From contig JABDDH010000002.1 in assembly GCA_013287705.1 (NCBI GenBank), forward strand, positions 1-63,734: a DNA stretch of 63,734 nucleotides, written 5' to 3'. Positions 1 through 9,192 of the stretch are shown piece after piece. A program made the position numbers and the translations under genes. The stretch comes from Chlamydiota bacterium (GTDB lineage Bacteria; Chlamydiota; Chlamydiia; Chlamydiales; Rhabdochlamydiaceae). The first letter of the stretch is position 1. The number at the start of each line of letters is the position of its first letter. Below the pieces are notes generated by a model that made no database searches, had not been told where the DNA came from, and saw only the letters and a list, made by a program, of their open reading frames with translations.

Positions 1-386
1 ACCTTAACTTCGATAATTGCAGACTCTTGAGTAGATACTTCATTCTGAGCTGGTTCATCTGGTCGCTGTTTTAATTCATCAGTAAAATGTGACAGATCTT
101 TCTGATCTACAGCCGGACTCTTCTCTTCAACAGATGTGACCGAAGAGAACTGCTGATACTGCTTGAGAAGCTGATCAACCTCATCACCTACAGGGGACGT
201 TAGTCGATTCTCTGCTACAACAGGTTGCGAGACTAGCGAAGAGATAGGCTCTTCCACAAGAGAGGGTGCGTGGCTTTGCACAAAATCGTCCTGACTTTTA
301 TCGCTCTTTAACGCCGTCGTAAAGAGAACAATTAAAAGTCCTGCATTAATTAACACTGCAATAATGATAGTATCTCGACGACTCAT
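1..386 (-). CDS. N-terminal part of membrane-anchored NlpD/LysM-like protein downstream of murD (partial, runs off window)
   Basis: Reverse-strand reading MSRRDTIIIAVLINAGLLIVLFTTALKSDKSQDDFVQ...; N-terminal TM helix then polar linker; position after murD matches the chlamydial nlpD-like gene. The LysM domain itself is outside the window. Confidence 0.55.
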   Translation of the reverse strand, partial: MSRRDTIIIAVLINAGLLIVLFTTALKSDKSQDDFVQSHAPSLVEEPISSLVSQPVVAENRLTSPVGDEVDQLLKQYQQFSSVTSVEEKSPAVDQKDLSHFTDELKQRPDEPAQNEVSTQESAIIEVK

Positions 387-387
387 T

Positions 388-1596
388 TTAATTAAATCTC
401 CCCTTAATGCCCTGTACAGCAGTCTGAAACTCTTCTCCTCGATGCGCATAATCCCGAAACTGATCAAAACTTGCACAACCGGGAGAAAGAAGCACGCAAT
501 CCCCCCTAACAGCTGCCAAGTATGCAAGATCCACCGCAACCTGAAGAGAGTTTACAATTTCTACTGTAACAATCTTCTCTAATTCGCGATAGATTTTTTC
601 TGCACTCGATCCAATAAGTAAGATTTTTTTCACGCGCCCTGGGAAAAACTGAGCCCACGCCGCATAACCGCCTCCCTTATCAACGCCTCCTGCGATCAGA
701 ATCACAGGGCCCGGCATGCTGCTCACCGCGCATATCACAGCATCGATATTTGTCCCTTTACTATCATCGTAAAAGAGAACCCCATTTTTTTCACAAACAT
801 ACTCGATTCGATGGGGCGGTTTTGTAAACGTTTTAAAGTGAGGCTCTATCTCTTCATAAGAAAAACCCACCTCCATACAAAGCAAGGCGGCAGCTCTCTG
901 ATTTTCTAAAGCGTAATTCTCTTCGTTAAAAAAAACGGCAGAAGGTACAGTCCCAAATTGAGAAGCGACTTTCTGCACGTAGAACTTAGCTTGAGGTTTT
1001 AAACAACGAGCAATCCGCCATTTAGCATCTGCATACTCTTGCATGGAACGATACCTATCGAGATGATCGGGTGTGATGTTTAAGATAACCGCCGCATCAA
1101 GGAGCGGTCCTTCCATTGTTTCCAATTGATAAGAGCTCAACTCAACCACTAGAATCTCTTCAGGGTCGGGATTTAATGCATAGCTCGAAAGTGCATAGCC
1201 AACATTGCCAACGGCATGCGCCCGTTTCCCAAGAGCGCGCAAGAGATGCTCAACCAGAAGCGTGACTGTTGTCTTCCCATTTGTTCCTGTAATGCCAAGG
1301 CATTTCTGAGAAGAGAGATTTTGCAGAGCAAATGCCGCCTCTCCAACAACTGGAATCCCTAAAGTGAGCGCCTCTTTATAAAGAGGGTGCTCCAGAGAAA
1401 TTCCCGGTGAAACAAAGAGTTGATCAAATCCCTCAAGAGAGGCTACCTCACCATCTCTTCGCGCATCACAATAGGGAAGAGCGGCCAGAACTGCACTCTC
1501 TTGCGCATCGACACCGACAGGTCTAATCCCTTGGCGCTGCAAGAGCTGACAGAGGGCACGGCCACTGACTCCAAGACCTAAAACAAGTACTCTCAT
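388..1596 (-). CDS. murD: UDP-N-acetylmuramoyl-L-alanine--D-glutamate ligase
   Basis: MRVLVLGLGVSGRALCQLL, GITGTNGKTTVTLL, HRIEYV, DDSKGTN motifs; ATG overlaps the upstream mraY stop (TGATG). Confidence 0.95.
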   Translation of the reverse strand: MRVLVLGLGVSGRALCQLLQRQGIRPVGVDAQESAVLAALPYCDARRDGEVASLEGFDQLFVSPGISLEHPLYKEALTLGIPVVGEAAFALQNLSSQKCLGITGTNGKTTVTLLVEHLLRALGKRAHAVGNVGYALSSYALNPDPEEILVVELSSYQLETMEGPLLDAAVILNITPDHLDRYRSMQEYADAKWRIARCLKPQAKFYVQKVASQFGTVPSAVFFNEENYALENQRAAALLCMEVGFSYEEIEPHFKTFTKPPHRIEYVCEKNGVLFYDDSKGTNIDAVICAVSSMPGPVILIAGGVDKGGGYAAWAQFFPGRVKKILLIGSSAEKIYRELEKIVTVEIVNSLQVAVDLAYLAAVRGDCVLLSPGCASFDQFRDYAHRGEEFQTAVQGIKGRFN

Positions 1597-2781
1597 CACG
1601 ACTGTAACTTTAAAGAGATTAATCCAATCATCGCAAGAAGAAGTCCGACAATCCAAAAACGCAAGACAACCTTAGTCTCCGGCCAGCCACGGTATTCAAA
1701 ATGGTGGTGCAGCGGCGCACATAAAAAAATACGGCGCCGATTGCGTAGTCTGTAACTGCCCACTTGTAAAATGACAGAGAGGGCTTCCACGACAAATATC
1801 CCCCCTACAATGGAAAGAAGCATCTCTTTGCGCAATAAAATAGCTGCAACTGCAATAATACCCCCAAGCGCTAAAGAACCTGTGTCTCCCATAAAGACCT
1901 GAGCTGGATACCCGTTATACCATAAAAATCCAATGAGCGCTCCGATCATCGCAGAGAGATAAATGGCAATCTCTCCACTATTTTCAATGTAGAGAATGTT
2001 GAGATAGCGCGCCATTTCGCTATTATTGGACAAAAAGGCGACAAGGGCAAAGACAAAAGCAACCAGGATTAGACAACCCGAAGCTAGACCATCCAAACCA
2101 TCTGTCAAATTCACGGCATTAGATGAACCTGTAATGACAAAGACGAGCCAGAGAAAAGAAAAAATAATCAAAGATCCTTGTAAAACAAGGATCGGATCCT
2201 TAAAAAAAGGGGAGATAGTTAAGAGCCATATAGCCTTGCGTGGAAAAAACCTGCATTCCCATTTTGGCAACGGGCGGCGCAAAAAAGTCTCCCATATGCA
2301 GAACTTCTGTAACAGAGGGACAAAGCAGGTAAAGAGCAATCAAGCTACTCACTGCCAGCTGCAGCCCAAATTTCAGCTTTGCAGAGAGCCCTTTAGAGTT
2401 CTTGTATTTGAGTTTTAAAAAATCGTCATAGCCGCCAATTAAGCCAAGCGTCACTGTTGTAAAAAATAGAAGCAGTGTATCGGCATCTTTTAGATCCATC
2501 CATAAAAACAGGGAAAAAAGCATCGAGGCGAGAATGAGAAGCCCCCCCATTGTCGGCGTCTCTTTTTTCTTTTTATGGAGCTCTGCAAGTAGCGGGCAAT
2601 CCTCCACCCGAATCGATTGCCCCATCTTCAATTCGTACAACTTTTTAATAAACCTGGGGCCAAAAAAGAGCATACAGATCAGTGCTGTCATCGCAGAGAG
2701 GATCATCCTTGTGGAGACGTAACTTAAAGAGAGCGGCATCTGCCAATTAAAAAAATCAAAAAGTTGTAAAATCATGAACAT
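1596..2781 (-). pseudogene. mraY: Phospho-N-acetylmuramoyl-pentapeptide transferase, interrupted by one frameshift at a T7 run (2202-2208)
   Basis: ORF 2200-2814 (-) carries the N-terminal half, ending ...ALNYLPFF*; ORF 1596-2339 (-) continues with SPFFKDPILVLQG...NAVNLTDGLDGLA...YPAQVFMGDTGSLALGG...HHHFEYRGWPE. Both halves are intact MraY. Listed as pseudogene only because of the frame break; it may be functional. Confidence 0.85.
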
Positions 2782-2801
2782 CCAGAGCGTACTGAAAGCA
2801 T

Positions 2802-2982
2802 CTCGACTGTGCAATTTTTTGGGACCGAAGGCCTCGAGATATTTGTTCTTGGCGCTGTTTATTTTCTAAGGGAAGGGTTAAAAAACCCTTTCCTTAGAAA
2901 ATAAACAGCGCGTTTGGACATAGGCCAAACGGCCAAGAGCAAGTAGACAAGGCAGGCGGTCCCAAAAAGTTGCACAGTCGAG
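2802..2982. mobile_element. MITE-like palindromic element, copy 1 (181 bp) between murF and mraY
   Basis: Termini CTCGACTGTGCAATTTTTTGGGACCG ... CGGTCCCAAAAAGTTGCACAGTCGAG; internal palindrome CTGTTTATTTTCTAAGG...CCTTAGAAAATAAACAG; flanking 5-bp direct repeat AGCAT (2797-2801, 2983-2987). Confidence 0.88.
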
Positions 2983-3003
2983 AGCATGCAAAAACAAAAA
3001 AAA

Positions 3004-4401
3004 TTATTCAAGAAGTTTCCACAGAGAGTTGAAGTTAGAGCCTTTAATCAAGACAAGATCTCCCGGCTCTACAAGGGCCTGGCATGCCGCCTTTAAATCA
3101 GAAAAAGAGGTGAAAAAGCGCGCCTCTCGCCCCACTTCTAAAAACCGTTCGACAATCCATTGAGCTCCTTCTCCAATGCACAGAACTTGATCGACTGCGA
3201 GTAACGCATACTCTCCAATTGCCCTGTGAGCAGAACACGATAACTCCCCAAGGTCTACCATCCCGCCAAGAACGGCAATTTTTCTTGACGCTGCAGGTAA
3301 GTTTAATAGAGCCGCTTTCATGGATTCGGGATTGGCATTATAAGCGTCATTAATCCAGATGACACCCTCTTTCTCTACACGCTCAAATCGATTCCGAAAA
3401 GGGATCAGAAGTTTAGCCCCCTCTTGAATCTCTTCCCAAGTCAAACCGAGGATACGCGCACAAGAGGCCGCCATGACAAAATTTTCCTGAAGATGGTGTG
3501 CCTGCAATGAGAGCTGAAGATGAGGAGAGGCGATACCCAAATGACTTGAAAAGTTGGTTGTTGGCATCATCGAGTCATTTGGGTAGACCCCTTTTTCCCA
3601 AATACGCAATCCAAAGGGGGTCGCCTCATACCAGTAAAAAGAACTCGCCTCTCTACCAACACTTACCTGGGGACAGGAAAAATCTGGGAAAAACTCTCCA
3701 TCAGGAATCAGCCCAAGCGCTGTTTTAGGATGAGAGAGAATCGACCCCTTTTCTCTTCTAACCCCTTCAATTCCATCGGAAAAATTACTGACGTGGGCCG
3801 TTCCAATTTTTGTAATCAGCGCAATATCTGGTGGCGCGATCTCAATTAAACGGGCGATCTCTCCGGGCTTACTCATCCCCATCTCAAGAATCAGAAGGTC
3901 TACCTCCTCATTCCAATTGAGAATCGCAAGTGGAAGCCCGGCTTGCGAGTTAGCATTACCAGGTGTTTTACCAACACGGTAACGACAAGCAAGAAGCGTT
4001 GCTAAAAACTCTTTGGTTGTTGTCTTGCCAACAGATCCTGTAATCGCAATAATTTTCGGGGCTTTCTCTAAAATCTTCTCTTGAGCGAGATGCTGCAAAG
4101 CAAGAAGCGGAGAATCTGTGCGCAGAAGAACAAGGCCATAAGAGGGGCCTTCATAGTCTGCTCGGACAACAGCGGCACGCGCTCCTTTTTGAGCTACCTC
4201 TTCAAGAAAATCGTGCCCATCTTGACGCTTGCCCGGCAGTGCAAAAAAAAGAGAACCTTCAGCTGCCAAACGGCTATCGATACAAAAAGAGGTGATCTGC
4301 ACGCTTCTGGAGAGATTAAGATTGTGACCGAGCCGGCAAGCAACTATTTGTAGAGATAAAGAAGTTGAAAAAAGAGGATCTACAGGATCTGTCTGTGTCA
4401 T
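3004..4401 (-). CDS. murF: UDP-N-acetylmuramoyl-tripeptide--D-alanyl-D-alanine ligase
   Basis: ITGSVGKTTTKEFL, NDAYNANPESMKAAL, adjacent to mraY/murD. Confidence 0.93.
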   Translation of the reverse strand: MTQTDPVDPLFSTSLSLQIVACRLGHNLNLSRSVQITSFCIDSRLAAEGSLFFALPGKRQDGHDFLEEVAQKGARAAVVRADYEGPSYGLVLLRTDSPLLALQHLAQEKILEKAPKIIAITGSVGKTTTKEFLATLLACRYRVGKTPGNANSQAGLPLAILNWNEEVDLLILEMGMSKPGEIARLIEIAPPDIALITKIGTAHVSNFSDGIEGVRREKGSILSHPKTALGLIPDGEFFPDFSCPQVSVGREASSFYWYEATPFGLRIWEKGVYPNDSMMPTTNFSSHLGIASPHLQLSLQAHHLQENFVMAASCARILGLTWEEIQEGAKLLIPFRNRFERVEKEGVIWINDAYNANPESMKAALLNLPAASRKIAVLGGMVDLGELSCSAHRAIGEYALLAVDQVLCIGEGAQWIVERFLEVGREARFFTSFSDLKAACQALVEPGDLVLIKGSNFNSLWKLLE

Positions 4402-4569
4402 GAACGCATCGAAATTGTTAGGAATCGATTGGAGTGTAAAAAAATAGACTGATTTTTGTCAAAATGTTCATTGTCAAAAAAACGACAATAAAATAATTCA
4501 GACTTCTTTGTTGATTTTTAAAACAAAATAAGAGTAAAATAGACCACAAAAAAACTATTAAGGAATAAA

Positions 4570-5052
4570 ATGGCCTCACCTATAGAACTTGCATATTCTC
4601 AAAACCCAATAGAAGGAGCGAGCGTCGAGTGGCATGACGACAACTCTTACGGCATTTTAACAATCCCTCCAGATTTAGCTTCCGGAAAAGGGGAGCAGAA
4701 ATGGCAAATCAGAGCCACAAACCTTCCAGGCCAACTACTACTCTGTAAGGATGCAGAGACACGAGACAAAATCAAAGCACTTGCCATCCAGATGCTTCTA
4801 AAACTTGAACGTGAAGGAAAACTTGACCAGACCCACAGTGTCAATATCCAGCCGGGTGTCAATTGCTATACCCTTACAAACGACAAAGGATTCACAACCT
4901 CTGTTACAATTCACAACCGCCTTAAAAAAAACGGCCTCCCCACCCCCATGACCCATCTTTTAAAAGAGATTGCCGCGTTTCCCGCAGCCTTTGAGCTCTC
5001 CCAAGACCACGAAAATTACCTCACAGCTGCAAATCGAGCATTAAAAGCTTAA
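4570..5052 (+). CDS. Hypothetical protein (160 aa), paralogous to the N-terminal domain of the next ORF
   Basis: Open frame with an upstream AAGGA; alignable with 5197-6393 across ~100 aa. Confidence 0.7.
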   Translation: MASPIELAYSQNPIEGASVEWHDDNSYGILTIPPDLASGKGEQKWQIRATNLPGQLLLCKDAETRDKIKALAIQMLLKLEREGKLDQTHSVNIQPGVNCYTLTNDKGFTTSVTIHNRLKKNGLPTPMTHLLKEIAAFPAAFELSQDHENYLTAANRALKA

Positions 5053-5196
5053 GTCTTTAATTGTTAGTTTGTTAAAAATTCCAAAGCTACTTATCTTGCT
5101 TAGTGTAAGCTACTTGCGAGTTAATTAACACATTCTTTATTGACTGTATAATATATATTTACTATAATAATAGTATAAACACATAGGAGTATTATC

Positions 5197-6393
5197 ATGT
5201 CAGTTTCACCAGCTTCCCCTGCAGCAACTCCCCCAGGAGATCTTAGAGTTGAGCTCCATCAAGTCGGCGTCGAGGGACCCAACTTCACGTTTAATTGGGG
5301 TGCTGATGGTACTTGGGAAACTGCTGACAAAGGATACGGTCTGATGATCGATCCTGACGGAGTGGTATGGCGAGTCACAAAAGACAATTTTGCAGGACAA
5401 CATTGCATCGCCGGCAAAGAGGCTCAAAAAGACATTGAAAAAATTGCACGAGAGATGTGGCTCAAGATGCGAGATGATGGCATTTTAGACACTCTTGGCA
5501 GCATACGCATCAGAGGAACTGAATATATAACAACCGACCGTAAGGGCAACGAAACAATCTATAGAACACAAAACAGAATTTTACCCAATGGGTTCCTTAG
5601 AGCAAAAGAGCATCTAGAACCATACATTCTTACTCTATACGAACGTGTTTCACAACGCTACGAGGGAGACAAATTCCCTGACGATCCAAAAGAGGTCAAT
5701 AAGGCCGCTCGTAAAGCAATCGTAGACTTTCAAGATGATGGTTGGGTTGCAGCTGAAATACAGGAACGCAAAGAAAGAGAAGAAGCAAAAGAAGCAGCTG
5801 CAAGAGATGCAGCGGCAGCTAGCAGCCCCGCTCATAGAGGCGCTGGAGCCCCTTCTTCTACCCGCTATAGAGTAGATGAGCCAGATGAGGAATCTAAACT
5901 TCCAGGGACAGACCCTCGTCAATATCCTGACGCTCCTCCTGTACCAAGAGCCCATACGGTTCTATCTAGCCCCTTGCCCACAGACGATGACATGCCAGAT
6001 TTAATGGATGCAGCTGATCTACCAGCTCCTCGATTTGAGCCTCCAAGCCGTCGAAACCCTAGAGCACAAGCTAATGCAGCGACACGAGAAAAGGCACGAG
6101 TTGCAAGGCTCAGAGAGAGAGAGTTAGAGGCTCAACCAGCCCAAGCTCCGCGAGCTCAACCCGACAGAAGCTACCGACGACACAAGCTAGGACAAGCAGC
6201 GGCGGCTCCTCAAGGCCCTGTCCTACATCGCCCAGACGCAAGCAGCAGTTTTAGGCCACAAGCAGCTCCGTTCAGCCATGACAGGCCAAACGCAGCGCCT
6301 AGATCGGCGTTTATTGAAGAAGTTGGTTCTGATGATGATATGCCTCCAGTCCACGAGGCTTGGAACACTGGCGGAAGCGGTAGCTTTATATAA
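5197..6393 (+). CDS. Hypothetical protein (398 aa): conserved N-terminal domain plus Pro/Ala/Arg-rich low-complexity C-terminal tail
   Basis: Open frame with AGGAG upstream; the tail has a disordered, effector-like composition. Confidence 0.7.
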   Translation: MSVSPASPAATPPGDLRVELHQVGVEGPNFTFNWGADGTWETADKGYGLMIDPDGVVWRVTKDNFAGQHCIAGKEAQKDIEKIAREMWLKMRDDGILDTLGSIRIRGTEYITTDRKGNETIYRTQNRILPNGFLRAKEHLEPYILTLYERVSQRYEGDKFPDDPKEVNKAARKAIVDFQDDGWVAAEIQERKEREEAKEAAARDAAAASSPAHRGAGAPSSTRYRVDEPDEESKLPGTDPRQYPDAPPVPRAHTVLSSPLPTDDDMPDLMDAADLPAPRFEPPSRRNPRAQANAATREKARVARLRERELEAQPAQAPRAQPDRSYRRHKLGQAAAAPQGPVLHRPDASSSFRPQAAPFSHDRPNAAPRSAFIEEVGSDDDMPPVHEAWNTGGSGSFI

Positions 6394-6462
6394 TCGGACA
6401 AGGAAGCGCTTGTCTTTTTTCACTGCCCTGCCATACACTTACGGCCACAACCGCAGGGCACC

Positions 6463-7050
6463 ATGCAAAAATCTATCCTCCATGCTATCGAAGACGCCAT
6501 CCGCGCCATCTCCTTTCTTAAAGCAACAAATAGCCTCCAGTTCATCGAAGAGGCAAGCCGCAGAATCTCTAGATGTTATCAGATGGAGGGCAAGCTACTC
6601 ATCGCCGGAAATGGGGGCAGCCTCTGCGATGCGATGCACTTTGCAGAAGAGCTGACATCTCAATTTCGTGAAAAACGAAAAGCCCTACCAGCTATTGCCC
6701 TTGCTGACCCCGCACACATGAGCTGCGCTGCCAACGACTTTGGCTACGCCGATGTCTTTTCTCGCGCTGTCGAAGCGTATGGCAAGCCCGGCGACATCTT
6801 CATCAGCCTAACCACAAGCGGTAATTCGGAAAACCTTGTCCGCGCTGTCCCCCTCGCCCAGTCAATGGGTCTTTCCACCATCTCCTTTTTAGGTAAAACA
6901 GGAGGACGACTCAAAGGGGTAAGTGACCTAGAATGGATCGTCGACGGCTTTACCTACTCCGACAGAATCCAAGAAGCTCACATGGCGGCAATCCATATCA
7001 TTATCGAAATGGTCGAAAAAGAGCTCTTTTCTTATGCTGCCACAATTTAA
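6463..7050 (+). CDS. gmhA: Phosphoheptose isomerase (SIS domain)
   Basis: LLIAGNGGSLCDAMHFAEELTSQF...SLTTSGNSENLVRAV...EAHMAAIHIIIEMVE. Confidence 0.85.
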   Translation: MQKSILHAIEDAIRAISFLKATNSLQFIEEASRRISRCYQMEGKLLIAGNGGSLCDAMHFAEELTSQFREKRKALPAIALADPAHMSCAANDFGYADVFSRAVEAYGKPGDIFISLTTSGNSENLVRAVPLAQSMGLSTISFLGKTGGRLKGVSDLEWIVDGFTYSDRIQEAHMAAIHIIIEMVEKELFSYAATI

Positions 7051-8017
7051 AAAAATCGCTGCCAAGCTATTTCAATGCATCGTTTTTCTGCGCAATAAAG
7101 CGTATGACCTTCATCTGTTAACAAGCCATAAATTCCCTATTCCCGTCGTCAGTATTGGCAATATCGCAGTCGGAGGAACAGGCAAAACTCCACTGACACG
7201 TCTTCTTATCGATGACCTTGGAGGAGAAAGTCACATTGCAATTATCTCTCGCGGCTACAAAGGACAACTCGAACAGAGCCCGGCCGGGGTCCAGATCTGT
7301 TCAGGTCACGGCCCCCTCTACGGACCGAAGATGACAGGCGATGAGCCGTTTTGGCTTGCAGAAAAGCTTCCTCACACTCAAATTTTTGTCAGTAAAAACC
7401 GAACAAGTTCAGCACGAGCTGCCCTACGCCAGGGAGCAAAACTTCTTATTCTAGAAGATGGGATGCAACATCGAACCATTGCACGCGACACGGAAATTGT
7501 CGTTCTGGACGCCAAGGACTTATTTGGGAAAGATGCTTTTTTACCTCTTGGAAGACTCAGAGACTCCCCTAAACGGCTACAGGAAGCAACACTCATTGTC
7601 GTTAACCATTGCGATACAGAAGCAGAATACAACAGCGCCTTAAACAGAATCCGCACCTACAGCTTGGCGCCAGTTATCGGTGCTAAGATGCGGCACACAG
7701 CCTCTCCTCAAAAAAAAGTAGGCCTTTTTTGCGGCATTGGCACGCCAGAGCGGTTCATCTCAAGCTTAGACGCCTATGAGATTGTTGCAACGCTACTGGT
7801 TCAAGATCACGAACCAATAGACGCTCAAACGCTCACAGCTTTTGCAGAAAAATGCCAAACAGAAGGGGCGAGTGTACTCTTATGCACAGAAAAAGATGCC
7901 GTAAAATTGCCAAAAGCCTTAAAATTATCGCTACCCATCATCCCTGTTGAGGCGCACCTTGAGATCGCTTTTAACAAAGAGGCATGGGAAAAATTAATCC
8001 GGAGGATCAGACCTTGA
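7034..8017 (+). CDS. lpxK: Tetraacyldisaccharide 4'-kinase
   Basis: PVVSIGNIAVGGTGKTPLTRLLI, ISRGYKG, GDEPFWLA, LEDGMQHR, PLGRLRDSPKRL. Confidence 0.92.
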   Translation: MLPQFKKIAAKLFQCIVFLRNKAYDLHLLTSHKFPIPVVSIGNIAVGGTGKTPLTRLLIDDLGGESHIAIISRGYKGQLEQSPAGVQICSGHGPLYGPKMTGDEPFWLAEKLPHTQIFVSKNRTSSARAALRQGAKLLILEDGMQHRTIARDTEIVVLDAKDLFGKDAFLPLGRLRDSPKRLQEATLIVVNHCDTEAEYNSALNRIRTYSLAPVIGAKMRHTASPQKKVGLFCGIGTPERFISSLDAYEIVATLLVQDHEPIDAQTLTAFAEKCQTEGASVLLCTEKDAVKLPKALKLSLPIIPVEAHLEIAFNKEAWEKLIRRIRP

Positions 8018-9168
8018 GCGAAGAGATTGAAATTTGTCTACCAAAACTCGGAGAGAGCATCCTGAGTGCAACCGTTGTCCACTGGTTTAAAAAAGAGGGC
8101 GATCACGTCCTACTCGACGAGCCTCTGCTCGAGGTTTCAACAGACAAAATCAATAGCGAAATTCCGTCTCCCGTCTCAGGTGTGCTGACCCGTATCCTTG
8201 CACAACAAGATCAAGAACTCCAGGTTGGAGAGCCCCTTGCCCGCATCACAACCTCTGACGTTGCTAAAAATGTTCTTACAGCTCCGCGCACAACCAGCAA
8301 CTGCCCCGCTACTTCTGGATCTAGCCAAGCGACGTTTTACTCTCCCTCAATCTTACGCCTTGCCCAAGAACATGGCATTACGATGGACAAGCTTAGCTCA
8401 ATCCGCGGCACAGGAGCTGAGGGACGGGTGACAAAACAAGATCTAGAGCGGTATCTTGAAGAAAAAAGCGCACAACCTACTGCACAAAAACAAGGCGTGG
8501 AATCGTTAAAGCTCACGGGAATGCGCAAAGCGATTGCCGACAACATGGTTCGCTCCTTTTATGCGGCGCCCCATGCGACACTTGTGACAGAGGTCGACGT
8601 GACAAAAATCTTGAAAAAGATCCAAGGGGAAAGAGAGGCCTTTTTCGCTAAAGAGGGAGTAAAACTGACAATTACAAGCTTTATTGCACAAGCAATCAGT
8701 CAAGCGCTCATCTCTCACCCGCTCATCAATTCATCGCTACAAGACGACATGATCCTGGTCAAACACTTTGTCAACCTCGGCATCGCCGTTAGCGTCGACC
8801 AAGGGTTAATGGTTCCTGTCATTCGCGAGTGCAACAAGATGACTCTTTCACAAATTGCCCATGCGCTGCACACGCTTTCAACAAAAGCACGATCAGGAAC
8901 ACTCTCACTTGATGAAATTTCAGAGGGAACCATTAGCCTCACAAACTTTGGCATGTCAGGCGTTCAGATCGGCATCCCGATTATCCGCTATCCTGAGGTG
9001 GCAATTGTTGGGATTGGGGCGATCAGCCGTAGAGTTGTCCCTCTAGAAGACGACTCGATTGCGATTCGATCGATGATCCACGTCTCACTGACATTTGACC
9101 ACAGAGTTTTAGACGGAATGTACGGCTGCTCGTTCCTAGGCGCTGTAAAAGCCGCCCTAGAAAAATAG
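8014..9168 (+). CDS. 2-oxo acid dehydrogenase E2 component (dihydrolipoamide acyltransferase)
   Basis: Lipoyl domain (EVSTDKINSEIPSPVSG), peripheral subunit-binding domain, catalytic LTFDHRVLDG. TTG start at 8014 with GGAGG upstream, overlapping the lpxK stop. Confidence 0.9.
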   Translation: MSEEIEICLPKLGESILSATVVHWFKKEGDHVLLDEPLLEVSTDKINSEIPSPVSGVLTRILAQQDQELQVGEPLARITTSDVAKNVLTAPRTTSNCPATSGSSQATFYSPSILRLAQEHGITMDKLSSIRGTGAEGRVTKQDLERYLEEKSAQPTAQKQGVESLKLTGMRKAIADNMVRSFYAAPHATLVTEVDVTKILKKIQGEREAFFAKEGVKLTITSFIAQAISQALISHPLINSSLQDDMILVKHFVNLGIAVSVDQGLMVPVIRECNKMTLSQIAHALHTLSTKARSGTLSLDEISEGTISLTNFGMSGVQIGIPIIRYPEVAIVGIGAISRRVVPLEDDSIAIRSMIHVSLTFDHRVLDGMYGCSFLGAVKAALEK

Positions 9169-9192
9169 GCAAGGCTCTTAGCCTTGCTCTTG
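9169..9192. terminator. Hairpin GCAAGGC-TCTTA-GCCTTGC between convergent genes, possible bidirectional terminator
   Basis: 7-bp perfect stem directly at the junction of the E2 and glyS 3' ends. Confidence 0.5.

Noticed and set aside
2173-2215. Programmed -1 ribosomal frameshift in mraY
   Set aside because: The frame change needed is +1 (drop one T); a -1 slip would give LRIR..., not the MraY sequence.
2802-2982. MITE copies interpreted simply as rho-independent terminators
   Set aside because: They share 26-bp TIRs and flanking direct repeats, occur within operons and divergent promoter regions, and lack a consistent downstream T tract.
4402-4569. AT-rich intergenic segments as regulatory features
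   Set aside because: No specific, defensible promoter or riboswitch signature could be assigned by eye.
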